The position numbers were made by a program, and so were the translations under genes. A stretch of DNA of 40,912 bases from an uncultured beta proteobacterium (GTDB taxonomy: Bacteria > Pseudomonadota > Gammaproteobacteria > Burkholderiales > SG8-41). Location of the stretch: contig CAISYC010000004.1 of NCBI GenBank assembly GCA_903889565.1, positions 1 to 40,912 of the forward strand, read 5' to 3'. Numbering within the stretch: the first letter of the stretch is position 1; each line of letters opens with the position of its first letter. The notes under the pieces were generated by a model, which saw only the letters and a list, made by a program, of their open reading frames with translations, was not told where the DNA came from and ran no database searches. This document shows, piece by piece, positions 22,652 to 30,957 of the stretch.

Positions 22652-24136
22652 GTGCAACAAACGGATGTGATCGTCGTCGGCAAGGGCAACGCCGCCCTCT
22701 GCGCGGCACTGGAGGCGCGTGCCAACGGCGCCCGCGTCGTCATTCTCGAAGCAGCCCCCGAAGAAGAGTCCGGCGGCAACAGCCGTTTCGCCGGCGGCAT
22801 GCTGCGCTTCGCCTACAACTCGGTCGAAGACCTGCGCACGCTGCTCGAAATCACCGACGAAGAAGCCGGCATGACCGACTGGGACAGCAACACGGTCGAT
22901 GAGTTTTACGACGATCTCTATCAGGTCACCAATTACCGCACCGATCCGCAGTTGAGCGAGCGCCTCGTCACGCAGAGCTTCGCAGCGATGCAGTGGCTGC
23001 GCAAACAGGGCGTGCGCTTCGTGCTGAATTACCGCGCCTCGGCGGTGGTCGAGGGACGGCGGCGATTTTTCGGCCGCGTGCCGGTCGAGGTTTCGGGCGG
23101 CGGACCGGGCCTGGTGCAGTTTCTCGATCAGGCGGCGCTGAAGGCCGGCATCGATATTCAATACGACACGCGCGCAGTCGAACTGATCTACGACGGCGAA
23201 AAAGTGTCCGGCGTCAAAGCCAAGCGCAAAGGCCGCCTGCTCGAATTTCACGCGCCTTCAGTGATCCTCGCCTGCGGCGGCTTTGAGGCGAATCCGGAAT
23301 GGCGCACGAAATATCTGGGACCCGGCTGGGAACTGGCCAAGGTGCGCGGCACCCGCTTCAATGTCGGTGAGGGTCTGCAGATGGCGCTCGACATCGGCGC
23401 CTGCCCCAATGGCAACTGGTCGGGGCGGCACACCACCTCGTGGGAGCGCCATGCGCCGGAGTTCGGCGATCTCGCGCTCGATCACGCCTGCCACCGCCAC
23501 AGCTATCCGCTGTCGCTGATGATCAATGCCGACGGCAAACGCTTCGTCGATGAAGGCGCCGAGTTCTACAGCTATACTTACGCGAAGTACGGCGAACAGG
23601 TGTTCAAACAACCAGAGCAGTTCGCGTGGCAGGTGTTCGATGCGAAGACGCGCCACCTGCTGCGCGCCGAATATCTCGGCAAGGTCGCCACCCGCGTCAG
23701 CGCCGACACGCTCGAAGCGCTGGCAGAAAAACTCGAAGGCGTGAACACGCGGGGCTTTCTCAAAACCGTGCGCGAGTACAACGCGGCGGTGCGCCGCGAC
23801 CTGCCGTTCAATCCGGGCATCAAGGACGGCAAATGCACGACCGGCATCGAGCCGCCGAAATCGAACTGGGCCAATGTGCTCGATACGCCGCCCTACGAGG
23901 CATGGCACGTCACCGCCGGCATCACGTTTACCTTCGGCGGACTGCGCATCGATCCGGATTCTGCCCAGGTGCTCGATGTCAGTCTGCAGCCGATCCCCGG
24001 CCTGTATACCGCCGGCGAAATGGTCGGCGGCGTGTTCTACTTCAACTATCCGCTCGGCTCGGGTCTCGTTTCGGGCACGGTATTCGGCCGCATTGCCGGC
24101 CGCGCTGCTGCCACCGCCGCGCTCACGCAAGCCTGA
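22652..24136 (+). CDS. tcuA: FAD-dependent tricarballylate dehydrogenase-like protein (TcuA)
   Basis: 494-residue flavoprotein of the fumarate-reductase/succinate-dehydrogenase flavoprotein superfamily, closest in appearance to TcuA, which oxidises tricarballylate to cis-aconitate. It starts at GTG 22652 after GGGGAG (4-nt spacing). The N-terminal dinucleotide fold is VIVVGKGNAALCAALEARAN; next come NSRFAGGMLRFAYNS, CGGFEANPEWR, an active-site region around HRHSYPLSLMINADGKRFVD, and the C-terminal FAD segment GSGLVSGTVFGRIAGRAAA. No TcuB is present, so re-oxidation must come from elsewhere. A Bug receptor starts 14 bp downstream, probably its cotranscribed uptake receptor. Confidence 0.85.
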   Translation: MQQTDVIVVGKGNAALCAALEARANGARVVILEAAPEEESGGNSRFAGGMLRFAYNSVEDLRTLLEITDEEAGMTDWDSNTVDEFYDDLYQVTNYRTDPQLSERLVTQSFAAMQWLRKQGVRFVLNYRASAVVEGRRRFFGRVPVEVSGGGPGLVQFLDQAALKAGIDIQYDTRAVELIYDGEKVSGVKAKRKGRLLEFHAPSVILACGGFEANPEWRTKYLGPGWELAKVRGTRFNVGEGLQMALDIGACPNGNWSGRHTTSWERHAPEFGDLALDHACHRHSYPLSLMINADGKRFVDEGAEFYSYTYAKYGEQVFKQPEQFAWQVFDAKTRHLLRAEYLGKVATRVSADTLEALAEKLEGVNTRGFLKTVREYNAAVRRDLPFNPGIKDGKCTTGIEPPKSNWANVLDTPPYEAWHVTAGITFTFGGLRIDPDSAQVLDVSLQPIPGLYTAGEMVGGVFYFNYPLGSGLVSGTVFGRIAGRAAATAALTQA

Positions 24137-24150
24137 AAGGACAAGGTCCG

Positions 24151-25116
24151 ATGATTCATCGCCATCTGTTCGCCGCACCGGCTGCACTGCTGATTGCAGC
24201 GGCCGCCTGCGCGCAGTCGTACCCGAGCAAACCGATCCGCTACATCGTGCCCTTCCCGCCCGGCGGCGGCACCGATATCGTCGCGCGCGCGCTGGCGCCG
24301 CGCCTGCTTGAAACCAGCGGCATTACGCTGATCATCGACAACCGCGGCGGCGGCGGCACCGTGGTCGGCGCCGATCTCGCCGCACATGCGCCGCCCGACG
24401 GCTATACCGTGTTCATGGGCACCAATACCTCGCACGCGATCAATCCCAATCTGCCGACCAAATTGCCGTACGACGCGATACACGATTTCCAGCCGGTGAC
24501 CAGGCTCGCGCTGATTCCTTATATGGTGACAGTGCATCCGTCGCTGCCGGTGCACAACATACGGGAACTGGTCGCGCTGGCGAAAGCGAAGCCGGGGCAA
24601 TTGAATTTCGCCTCGTCGGGCAGCGGCACGCCGGGTCACCTCGCAGGGCTCATGCTCAACGAAGCCGCCGGCATCGACATGACGCACATCCCGTACAAGG
24701 GCAGCGCGCCGGCGCTGACGGCGATGGTCAGCGGCGAGACGCAGTTGATCGTCAGCAGCCTGACCTCGACGCTGCCGCTGGTGAAAACCGGCCGCCTGCG
24801 CGCGATCGCGATGTCGAGCCTCAAGCGCTCGCCGCTGATGCCGTCGTTGCCGACGGTCGCCGAGTCGGGTTATCCGGGCTTCGAAGCGATCACCTGGTTC
24901 GGCGTGTTCCTGCCGGCCGGCGCGGCACCGGCGATCACAGCGAAACTCAATACCGAGTTCGTGAAAGTGCTGAATCTTGCGGAGTTCAGGGCGCGGCTGG
25001 CCGAACAGGGCGCCGAGGCGGCGCCGACGACACCGGAGGAATTCGGCGCCTTCGTCAAAGCGGAGATCGCGCGCTATGCGCCGCTGGTGAAAAAATCCGG
25101 CATGAAGCCGGATTAG
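24151..25116 (+). CDS. Bug/TctC-family substrate-binding protein, likely partner of tcuA
   Basis: 321 residues from ATG 24151, 14 bp after the tcuA stop, with an SD-like GAAAGGACAAGG just upstream. The frame extends into the flavoprotein gene but ATG 24151 gives a proper leader (IHRHLFAAPAALLIAAAACA). Loops are VPFPPGGGTDIVAR and IIDNRGGGGTVVGADL. It also has THIPYKGSAPALTAMVSGET and AESGYPGFEAITWFGVFLPA. By context a tricarballylate/citrate-like ligand is the best guess. The canonical Tcu system uses a TcuC permease, which is absent here. Confidence 0.93.
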   Translation: MIHRHLFAAPAALLIAAAACAQSYPSKPIRYIVPFPPGGGTDIVARALAPRLLETSGITLIIDNRGGGGTVVGADLAAHAPPDGYTVFMGTNTSHAINPNLPTKLPYDAIHDFQPVTRLALIPYMVTVHPSLPVHNIRELVALAKAKPGQLNFASSGSGTPGHLAGLMLNEAAGIDMTHIPYKGSAPALTAMVSGETQLIVSSLTSTLPLVKTGRLRAIAMSSLKRSPLMPSLPTVAESGYPGFEAITWFGVFLPAGAAPAITAKLNTEFVKVLNLAEFRARLAEQGAEAAPTTPEEFGAFVKAEIARYAPLVKKSGMKPD

Positions 25117-25136
25117 TCTCGCGGCGAAATAGTTTT

Positions 25137-25192
25137 GCAGCGCAGGCGACTCGCCTGCAGGGTTTGGATCGCAGGCGAGCCGCCTGCGCCAC
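25137..25192. repeat. double hairpin repeat at a convergent junction
   Basis: Two adjacent palindromes fill the 86-bp gap between converging genes: GCAGGCGA-C-TCGCCTGC (25142-25158) and CGCAGGCG-AGC-CGCCTGCG (25170-25188). Core sequence and placement resemble the element at 8974-9098. Likely a bidirectional terminator or REP-like element. Confidence 0.65.
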
Positions 25193-25202
25193 CACTCCGC
25201 GA

Positions 25203-25943
25203 TCAGTGGAAGTAAACGCCGCCGTTGACCAGATAACACTGGCCGGTGATGAAGCCGGCGTCTTCGCTCGCCAGATACAGCATCATCGACACCACTTCCT
25301 GCGGCTTGCCCATGCGGCGGATCGGCTGCTGCGCGCGCAGGCCCTTCGGTTTCTGAAAGGCGTCGCGCTCGACTTCGATGGTGCCGGGGCCGATGCAGTT
25401 GGCGGTGATTTCAAACTCGGCGAATTCGCGCGCAAGGCCGCGCGTAAAGCCGACGATGCCGAGCTTGGCCATGCCCTTGCCGGTGCTGCCGCCGAGAAAC
25501 GGCGAAATGCCCGAGAAATTAATGATGCGGCCCCAGCGCTGTTTGATCATGATCGGCAGCACCGCCTTGCAGATGTTGCGCGGGCCGCCGAGGTTGACCT
25601 TGAAATTTTTTTCCCAGGCCTCGTCGCTCTCTTCAAGGAAGGCGCCCTCGCCGCCGCGGTAGACCGCGTTGTTGAGAACGACATGCACGCCGCCGAGTTC
25701 TTTCTCGACCTTGGCAACGAAGGCCGCCACCGACACCGGCTCCGCGACGTCACACTGTTCGGCCATGACCTTGACGCCGAAGGCGCGCGCCTCGTCGGCG
25801 ACCGCGTTCAGCTCTTTCATTTTCGCGCTGGTGCACAGCGCCAGATTGGCGCCTTCCTTCGCAAACGCGATGGCGGCGAGCCGGCCCATGTTGCGGCTGG
25901 CACCGGTGATCAACACGGTTTTACCCTTGAGTCCTGTTTCCAT
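25203..25943 (-). CDS. SDR-family protein with altered catalytic tetrad
   Basis: 246-residue short-chain dehydrogenase/reductase. The cofactor motif TGASRNMG (residues 14-21) and NNAV (91-94, normally NNAG) are clear, and Ser144/Ser147 lie in NFSGIS. The usual Tyr of YxxxK is Lys156 (KGMAK, with Lys160 as the conserved lysine). The C-terminal segment SMMLYLASEDAGFITGQCYLVNGG is classical. NAD(P)-dependent oxidation of a hydroxy acid would be the family role, but the missing Tyr makes activity uncertain. It diverges from the M24 protein gene. Confidence 0.88.
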   Translation of the reverse strand: METGLKGKTVLITGASRNMGRLAAIAFAKEGANLALCTSAKMKELNAVADEARAFGVKVMAEQCDVAEPVSVAAFVAKVEKELGGVHVVLNNAVYRGGEGAFLEESDEAWEKNFKVNLGGPRNICKAVLPIMIKQRWGRIINFSGISPFLGGSTGKGMAKLGIVGFTRGLAREFAEFEITANCIGPGTIEVERDAFQKPKGLRAQQPIRRMGKPQEVVSMMLYLASEDAGFITGQCYLVNGGVYFH

Positions 25944-26011
25944 GAATGTTCTTTGCGTATCGAGGGACGGGGGAATACGGCACGGCAGCGGCAGGCGTTG
26001 CCCTGCTTGCG

Positions 26012-26020
26012 ATTATAGCA
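26012..26020 (-). promoter_or_regulatory. extended -10 promoter of the SDR gene
   Basis: On the minus strand, TGCTATAAT is a perfect extended -10 (TGnTATAAT), about 70 bp upstream of the ATG at 25943. No good -35 is visible, which is tolerated for this promoter type. Confidence 0.5.
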
Positions 26021-26041
26021 GCGGCCAATAACGGCCCGCGC

Positions 26042-26070
26042 TTGACCGTCACTTAACACGGCCGTACGCT
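26042..26070 (+). promoter_or_regulatory. possible promoter of the M24 gene
   Basis: TTGACC (26042-26047), a 17-bp spacer and TACGCT (26065-26070) precede the GTG at 26106. The -35 is good, the -10 weak. Confidence 0.3.
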
Positions 26071-26105
26071 TCGCGCCTTGCTGCGCATTGTCAGGGGAGA
26101 GTGTT

Positions 26106-27272
26106 GTGAGCGAACCGCTGTATCCGCGTTTTTCCGAAGTAGAGTTTGCGCGCCGTCATCGCGCCGCGCGCGCCATGATGGCCGCCGAGCGCGTCGATGT
26201 CATCGCGGTGTTCGGCGACTCGGGCATCTCGCGCCACAACCACGCTGATGTGCATTACCTGTCGGGTTTTCTAGGCAACCGCAACAATTATGTGGTGCTG
26301 CCGGCGACGGGCGAGCCGGTGCTGTTCGTGCAGTCGCACAATCATGTGCCGAATGCGCGCGAAGCGGCCTCGGTGCGCACCGAATCGGGCCGCCTCGATT
26401 CGGCGGTGACGATTGCGAAACACCTGACCGATCTCGGCTTGAAGAACGCGACGCTCGGTTATGCCGGCAACGTGCCGGTGCAGAATTACCTGACGTGGCA
26501 AAAAGAACTGCCGGGCTGGCAATTGAAGGATGTCTCGGCCGCGTTCCGCGCGCTGCGCCTGGTCAAAAGCGGCGAGGAAATCGACTGGCTGAAAAAAGGC
26601 GCCGCGCTGACCGACGCCGCGCTGCAGGCACTGATCGACAACATCAAGCCGGGCTTGCGCGAATATGAACTGGGCGCGATCGTCGAAGCGGCGGCGCTGA
26701 ATGCCGGCGGCCTGCCGCATCTCTGTTATCTGTCGTCGGGCCCGCAGGACGGCGCCGGCGCCTGCGTGCCGCGGCAGAATCTGTCGAACCGCGTCGTTGC
26801 GCGCGGCGATGTCGTCAACACCGAGATCAGCGTTAGCTGGTGGGGTTACTCGGGCCAGATGCACCGGCCGATTTTTTTGGGCGCCCCGCCCAACGATCTG
26901 TACAAAAAACTGTTGGACACCGCGCTCGACGCCTACACACGCTGCGTCGAGGTGCTCAAACCCGGTGCCACCAGCGAGGACATCCTCGATGCCGCCGAGG
27001 TCATCGCCGCGCGCGGCTTCACCATCAACGACGGTTTTCTGCACGGCTTCGGTATCGGTCTGCTGCCGCCGTCGATCGGCACGCGCGAAGCGAAACGCGG
27101 CATTCCGAAACCGCCCTTCGTATTGCAGGAAAACATGTGCGTGGTGGTGCAGCCCAATGTCGTCACGCGCGACGAGTCCGCCGGCGTGCAACTGGGCAAT
27201 CTGTTCCGCATCACCAAAGACGGCGCCGAATGCCTGCACCGGCTGCCGCTTGAATACTGCATCAAAAACTGA
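26106..27272 (+). CDS. M24 (Xaa-Pro peptidase/creatinase) family protein without metal ligands
   Basis: 388 residues from GTG 26106, preceded by a strong SD (GGGGAGA). Two-domain pita-bread architecture: N-terminal creatinase domain (VDVIAVFGDSGISRHNHADV, then YLSGFLGNRNNYVVLP), then the catalytic-like domain from about residue 155. The positions of the five metal ligands of aminopeptidases read VNTEISVSWWGYSGQMHRP (first two Asp lost), HGFGIG (His kept), VVVQPN (Glu lost) and AGVQLGN (Glu lost). This points to a metal-independent creatinase-like hydrolase or a non-catalytic homologue rather than a proline peptidase. Confidence 0.85.
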   Translation: MSEPLYPRFSEVEFARRHRAARAMMAAERVDVIAVFGDSGISRHNHADVHYLSGFLGNRNNYVVLPATGEPVLFVQSHNHVPNAREAASVRTESGRLDSAVTIAKHLTDLGLKNATLGYAGNVPVQNYLTWQKELPGWQLKDVSAAFRALRLVKSGEEIDWLKKGAALTDAALQALIDNIKPGLREYELGAIVEAAALNAGGLPHLCYLSSGPQDGAGACVPRQNLSNRVVARGDVVNTEISVSWWGYSGQMHRPIFLGAPPNDLYKKLLDTALDAYTRCVEVLKPGATSEDILDAAEVIAARGFTINDGFLHGFGIGLLPPSIGTREAKRGIPKPPFVLQENMCVVVQPNVVTRDESAGVQLGNLFRITKDGAECLHRLPLEYCIKN

Positions 27273-27309
27273 GCCGCAACGGTAACGCCACCAACTGCGC
27301 GGCGAGGAA

Positions 27310-27315
27310 TATAAT
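27310..27315 (+). promoter_or_regulatory. -10 box upstream of kup
   Basis: A consensus TATAAT lies 76 bp before the kup GTG at 27391, in the gap after the M24 gene. No clear -35 at 17 bp was found. Confidence 0.4.
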
Positions 27316-27390
27316 GCGGGCCATGTTCATTTGCACGCGCACGCCGCGCCTCCCTGCGGCGACAGCATCCGCCGCGCCCGGGCTGATCCC

Positions 27391-29271
27391 GTGAGAAGAG
27401 CGGATTCCACCCATCAGTCGCTGGCCGCACTGACGGTCGGCGCGCTCGGCATCGTTTACGGCGATATCGGCACCAGCCCGCTGTACGCGGCAAAAGAGGT
27501 TTTCAATCCCGCGCACGGCATCGCATTCAACGCCATGAACATCATCGGCGGCATCTCCGCCATATTCTGGGCGTTGATGATCGTGGTCTCGATCAAATAC
27601 GTGATCCTGATCATGCGCGCCGACAACAAGCACGAAGGCGGCATCATGGCGCTGCTCGCGCTGGCCTCAGCGTCTGTCAGGGAGCACGCCGGCTGGGGCC
27701 GCGGCCTGGCGATACTCGGCGTGTTCGGCGCTGCGCTGTTTTACGGCGACGGCGTGATCACGCCGGCGATCTCGGTGCTCTCCGCGGTCGAGGGTCTCGA
27801 AATCGCCACTCCGCTGTTCAAACCCTATGTGGTGCCGATCACCGTGGTAGTGCTGATCGCGCTGTTCTGGTTCCAGCGCAATGGCACCTCCACGGTGGGC
27901 GCGCTGTTCGGGCCGGTCATGGTGGCGTGGTTTGCGATACTCGCGCTGGCCGGCCTCACCAACATCGCCGGCAATCCGGAAATTCTCGCCGCCATCAATC
28001 CGGTTCACGCAATCCTGTTTCTCAGCCAGCACGGCTGGTCTTCCTTCATCGTGCTGGGTGCAGTGTTCCTCGCCGTCACCGGCGCCGAGGCGCTCTATGC
28101 CGACATGGGCCATTTCGGCAAGCAGTCGATCCGGCTGGCGTGGTTCTGGCTGGTGTTCCCCGCGCTGACGCTGAATTATCTCGGCCAGGGAGCGCTGCTA
28201 CTGCGCGACCCCAAGGCGGTGGAAAATCCGTTTTACCTGATGTTTCCCGACTGGGCGCTGTACCCGATGGTCGGCCTCGCGACCGCCGCCACCGTGATCG
28301 CCTCGCAAGCGGTGATCTCCGGTGCCTACTCGATGACCAAGCAGGCGGTGCAGCTGGGCTTTCTGCCGCGCACGCAAATCATCCAGACTTCTGCGCGGGA
28401 AATCGGCCAGATCTACATCCCGGGCATCAACTGGCTGCTGCTGATCGCGATTGTCGCCGCCGTCATCGGCTTCGGTTCCTCGACCAGCCTTGCGTCGGCC
28501 TATGGGCTCGCGGTGTCGGGCACCATGATGATCACGACACTGATCACGTTCTTCGTCGTCCGCTATGCGTGGCGCTTGAATCTTTCGCTGTGCCTGGTAT
28601 CGACGCTGTTCTTCCTCGTCGTTGACGGCGCATTTTTCCTCGCCAACCTGACCAAGCTGGAGGAAGGCGGCTGGTTCCCGCTCAGCATGGGCGCGATCAT
28701 TTTCACCTTCATGGTAACCTGGCGCCGCGGGCGCGAAATCCTGGTCGAACGCATGCGCAGCGATTCGATTCCGCTGACGCCCTTCCTGGTATCGCTGTTC
28801 GAGGATCCGCCGCCGCGCGTCGCCGGCACCGCCATCTTTCTGGTCGGCGATCCCGATTCGGTGCCGCACGCGCTGCTGCACAATCTCGCCCACAACAAGA
28901 TTCTGCACGAGCGCATCATTTTTCTAACGGTCGTCTACCGCGACGTGCCGTGGGTGCCGCCGGAGGAACGCGTGCACATCGAAAAACTCGGTCACGAGTG
29001 CTACCGCATCAAGCTTTATTTCGGCTTCATGAACGTGCCCGATGTGCCCAAGGCGCTGGAACTGTGCGCGCCCCACGGGCTCGAATTCAACACGCTCGAA
29101 ACCTCGTTCTTCGTCAGTCGCGAAAAAGTGATTCCGACGCCGGGCGACGGCATGGCGTTGTGGCGGGAACGGCTGTTTGCGACGATGGCACGCAACGCAG
29201 GCAGCATCGTCGATTACTTCAATATTCCGTCGAACCGCGTGATAGAACTCGGTACGCAGGTCGAGATTTGA
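27391..29271 (+). CDS. kup: KUP-family potassium uptake transporter
   Basis: 626 residues from GTG 27391, matching the usual length of about 620-630; the frame is open to TTG 27331. Inner-membrane K+/H+ symporter. The family signature GALGIVYGDIGTSPLYA is at residues 14-30, followed by about twelve hydrophobic segments, including GVFGAALFYGDGVITPAISV, GSSTSLASAYGLAVSGTMMI and AWFWLVFPALTLNYLGQGAL. The C-terminal cytoplasmic tail (VFLVGDPDSVPHALLHNLAH-like, DVPWVPPEERV, TSFFVSRE) is intact. A housekeeping-type gene unrelated to its neighbours; a hairpin region follows. Confidence 0.96.
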   Translation: MRRADSTHQSLAALTVGALGIVYGDIGTSPLYAAKEVFNPAHGIAFNAMNIIGGISAIFWALMIVVSIKYVILIMRADNKHEGGIMALLALASASVREHAGWGRGLAILGVFGAALFYGDGVITPAISVLSAVEGLEIATPLFKPYVVPITVVVLIALFWFQRNGTSTVGALFGPVMVAWFAILALAGLTNIAGNPEILAAINPVHAILFLSQHGWSSFIVLGAVFLAVTGAEALYADMGHFGKQSIRLAWFWLVFPALTLNYLGQGALLLRDPKAVENPFYLMFPDWALYPMVGLATAATVIASQAVISGAYSMTKQAVQLGFLPRTQIIQTSAREIGQIYIPGINWLLLIAIVAAVIGFGSSTSLASAYGLAVSGTMMITTLITFFVVRYAWRLNLSLCLVSTLFFLVVDGAFFLANLTKLEEGGWFPLSMGAIIFTFMVTWRRGREILVERMRSDSIPLTPFLVSLFEDPPPRVAGTAIFLVGDPDSVPHALLHNLAHNKILHERIIFLTVVYRDVPWVPPEERVHIEKLGHECYRIKLYFGFMNVPDVPKALELCAPHGLEFNTLETSFFVSREKVIPTPGDGMALWRERLFATMARNAGSIVDYFNIPSNRVIELGTQVEI

Positions 29272-29306
29272 CCGGCTTTCGTTCCGCGATGCAGTGATGC
29301 TTTTTA

Positions 29307-29383
29307 CCTTCCCCATTAAGTGGGAAGGCCGGGATGAAGGGATATTTCCCCCCACCTCAATCCTCCCCCTCAAGGTCGGAGGA
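29307..29383. terminator. two hairpins between convergent genes
   Basis: CCTTCCC-(8 nt)-GGGAAGG at 29307-29328 and TCCTCC-(11 nt)-GGAGGA at 29361-29383 lie in the gap between kup and the converging DUF4124 gene. They probably end transcription from both sides; such CCTTCCCC/GGGAAGG elements are also seen as dispersed repeats. Confidence 0.5.
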
Positions 29384-29433
29384 GGTTCGTGCAGATTATT
29401 TCTCTGCACTACACCTCACTAAAACTCAATGCG

Positions 29434-29892
29434 TTATTTGCACCACTGCGCGACGAGCTGCTGCTGACGCTCGGCCTCGACCGCGCGGTCTTCATCGCCG
29501 AGGTTGATGCGCTCGCCGGTATCCGGATCGATGCGCTGCATGCGCTGGCCTTCAAGCAGGCCGCGCAACTGGGTGCGCGCGATGGTGCAGTTGCGCTCCG
29601 CCTCTTCCGCCTTGATGCGGTCCTCGTTGGCCTTTGCCTCGGCGTCCTGTCGCTCCTGCTGGCGTTTGCGGAATTCAGCATCCTCCTGCGCCGTCGATTT
29701 GGCCTCGACGGGCGGTGGCGGCACGTCGTCGGTGCGCGTGAGCGCGCGCTGCCTGACAGTGCCGGGCGGGCAGACATTGGAATATTCACGCGCGCCACGC
29801 GCATCGGTGCATTCGAACACCTGCGCCGACACCGCAGCGCTCGCCAGCAATAGCGTCGCCAGCAGCAGTCCGCCAGGCGCACGCGCGCTCAT
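29434..29892 (-). CDS. DUF4124-domain exported protein
   Basis: 152 residues from the ATG at 29892, which overlaps the stop of the upstream Bug gene as ATGA. The frame stays open further upstream, but only this start gives a Sec leader (ARAPGGLLLATLLLASAAVSA). After cleavage, QVFECTDARGAREYSNVCPP is the DUF4124 domain. It is followed by a charged, probably helical segment (about residues 65-115, rich in E/K/R/Q) and a C-terminal LVAQWCK. Periplasmic or envelope protein of unknown role, common in beta- and gammaproteobacteria. Confidence 0.85.
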   Translation of the reverse strand: MSARAPGGLLLATLLLASAAVSAQVFECTDARGAREYSNVCPPGTVRQRALTRTDDVPPPPVEAKSTAQEDAEFRKRQQERQDAEAKANEDRIKAEEAERNCTIARTQLRGLLEGQRMQRIDPDTGERINLGDEDRAVEAERQQQLVAQWCK

Positions 29893-30875
29893 TCGGCGCG
29901 GATCCCCGCAGCCTTGATCACCTTGCCCCATTTTTCGATTTCCCTGTTGAGAAAAAGGCCGAATTCCTCCGGCGTCATCGGCGCGGCCTCGGCGCCCTGC
30001 GACAGCAACGCCTCGCGCGCCTCCGGCGTGGTCAGCGCGGCGACGACATCGCGATTGAGTTTGGCGATGATCGCCTTTGGCGTGCCGGCCGGCGCAAAGA
30101 GGCCGAACCACACGTTCGATTCGATGCCGGGCAGTCCGGACTCCGCGGCGCTCGGCACATCGGGCGCAGCCGAAAACCGCTTCGGACTCAGCACGGCGAG
30201 CGCCTTGATGCGTCCGGTCTTGACCTGCGAACTCGCCGTGGTCGTCGACAGAAACGCCGCCTGCACTTCGCCGGCGATCAACGCCGCCAGCGCGAAGCCC
30301 GCGCCCTTGTACGGGATGTGCGTGAGTTTGGCGCCGGTCATCTGGTTGAACAATTCACCTGACAACTGGCTGCTGGTGCCGCCACCGGCGGAACCGTAGT
30401 TGACGCCGCCGGGCTTGGCCTTGGCGTAGGCGATGAAGTCATTCAGATTGTTCGCCGGCACCGAAGCGTTCACCGCCAGTGCGATGCCCGAAACCGACAG
30501 CAGCGTGACCGGCGCGAAATCCCTGACCGGATCGTAGTTGAGTTTTTTGAACAAAAACTGTGGCGCGGCATGCGTGCCGATATGGCCGACCGTCAACGTG
30601 TAGCCGTCGGGCGCGGCCTTGGCGCCGATTTCGGTACCGATGATGCCGCCGGCGCCGGGCCGGTTGTCGACGACGATCTGCTGGCCCCAGATGCCGGCCA
30701 GCTTGTAGGCGACGAAACGCGGCACGATATCCGAAGTGCTGCCGGGGGAACCGGTGATGATGCGCACCGGATGATTCGGATAATCGCGCGCCGGGTCGGC
30801 GGCACCGGCTGCTGCTGCAGCGAGCGCCGCGAGCAGCAGCGACGGCAGTACGACAACTTGTTTGCGAAATCGCAT
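29889..30875 (-). CDS. Bug/TctC-family substrate-binding protein
   Basis: 328 residues from ATG 30875; upstream in-frame starts would add a non-leader extension. Leader RFRKQVVVLPSLLLAALAAA ends near AAGA. Loops are ITGSPGSTSDIVPR (PPGG replaced by SPGSTSD) and VVDNRPGAGGIIGTEI. NASVPANNLNDFIAYAKAKP and AESGLPGIESNVWFGLFAPA follow. It lies 82 bp downstream of the DHDPS/NAL-type gene on the same strand and may serve its pathway. Its stop is translationally coupled to the DUF4124 gene. Confidence 0.92.
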   Translation of the reverse strand: MRFRKQVVVLPSLLLAALAAAAAGAADPARDYPNHPVRIITGSPGSTSDIVPRFVAYKLAGIWGQQIVVDNRPGAGGIIGTEIGAKAAPDGYTLTVGHIGTHAAPQFLFKKLNYDPVRDFAPVTLLSVSGIALAVNASVPANNLNDFIAYAKAKPGGVNYGSAGGGTSSQLSGELFNQMTGAKLTHIPYKGAGFALAALIAGEVQAAFLSTTTASSQVKTGRIKALAVLSPKRFSAAPDVPSAAESGLPGIESNVWFGLFAPAGTPKAIIAKLNRDVVAALTTPEAREALLSQGAEAAPMTPEEFGLFLNREIEKWGKVIKAAGIRAE

Positions 30876-30957
30876 GAACGGAACCCGTGCCGGACTGATG
30901 GCGCCAATTATGGCATTTTTCAGGCGCGCGCCGGCGATCGGCCGGCGACCTGCCGCG

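Noticed and set aside
22652-24136. Complete tcuABC operon
   Set aside because: Only the tcuA-like gene is present; the next gene is a Bug receptor, and neither a TcuB iron-sulfur/membrane protein nor a TcuC permease is seen.
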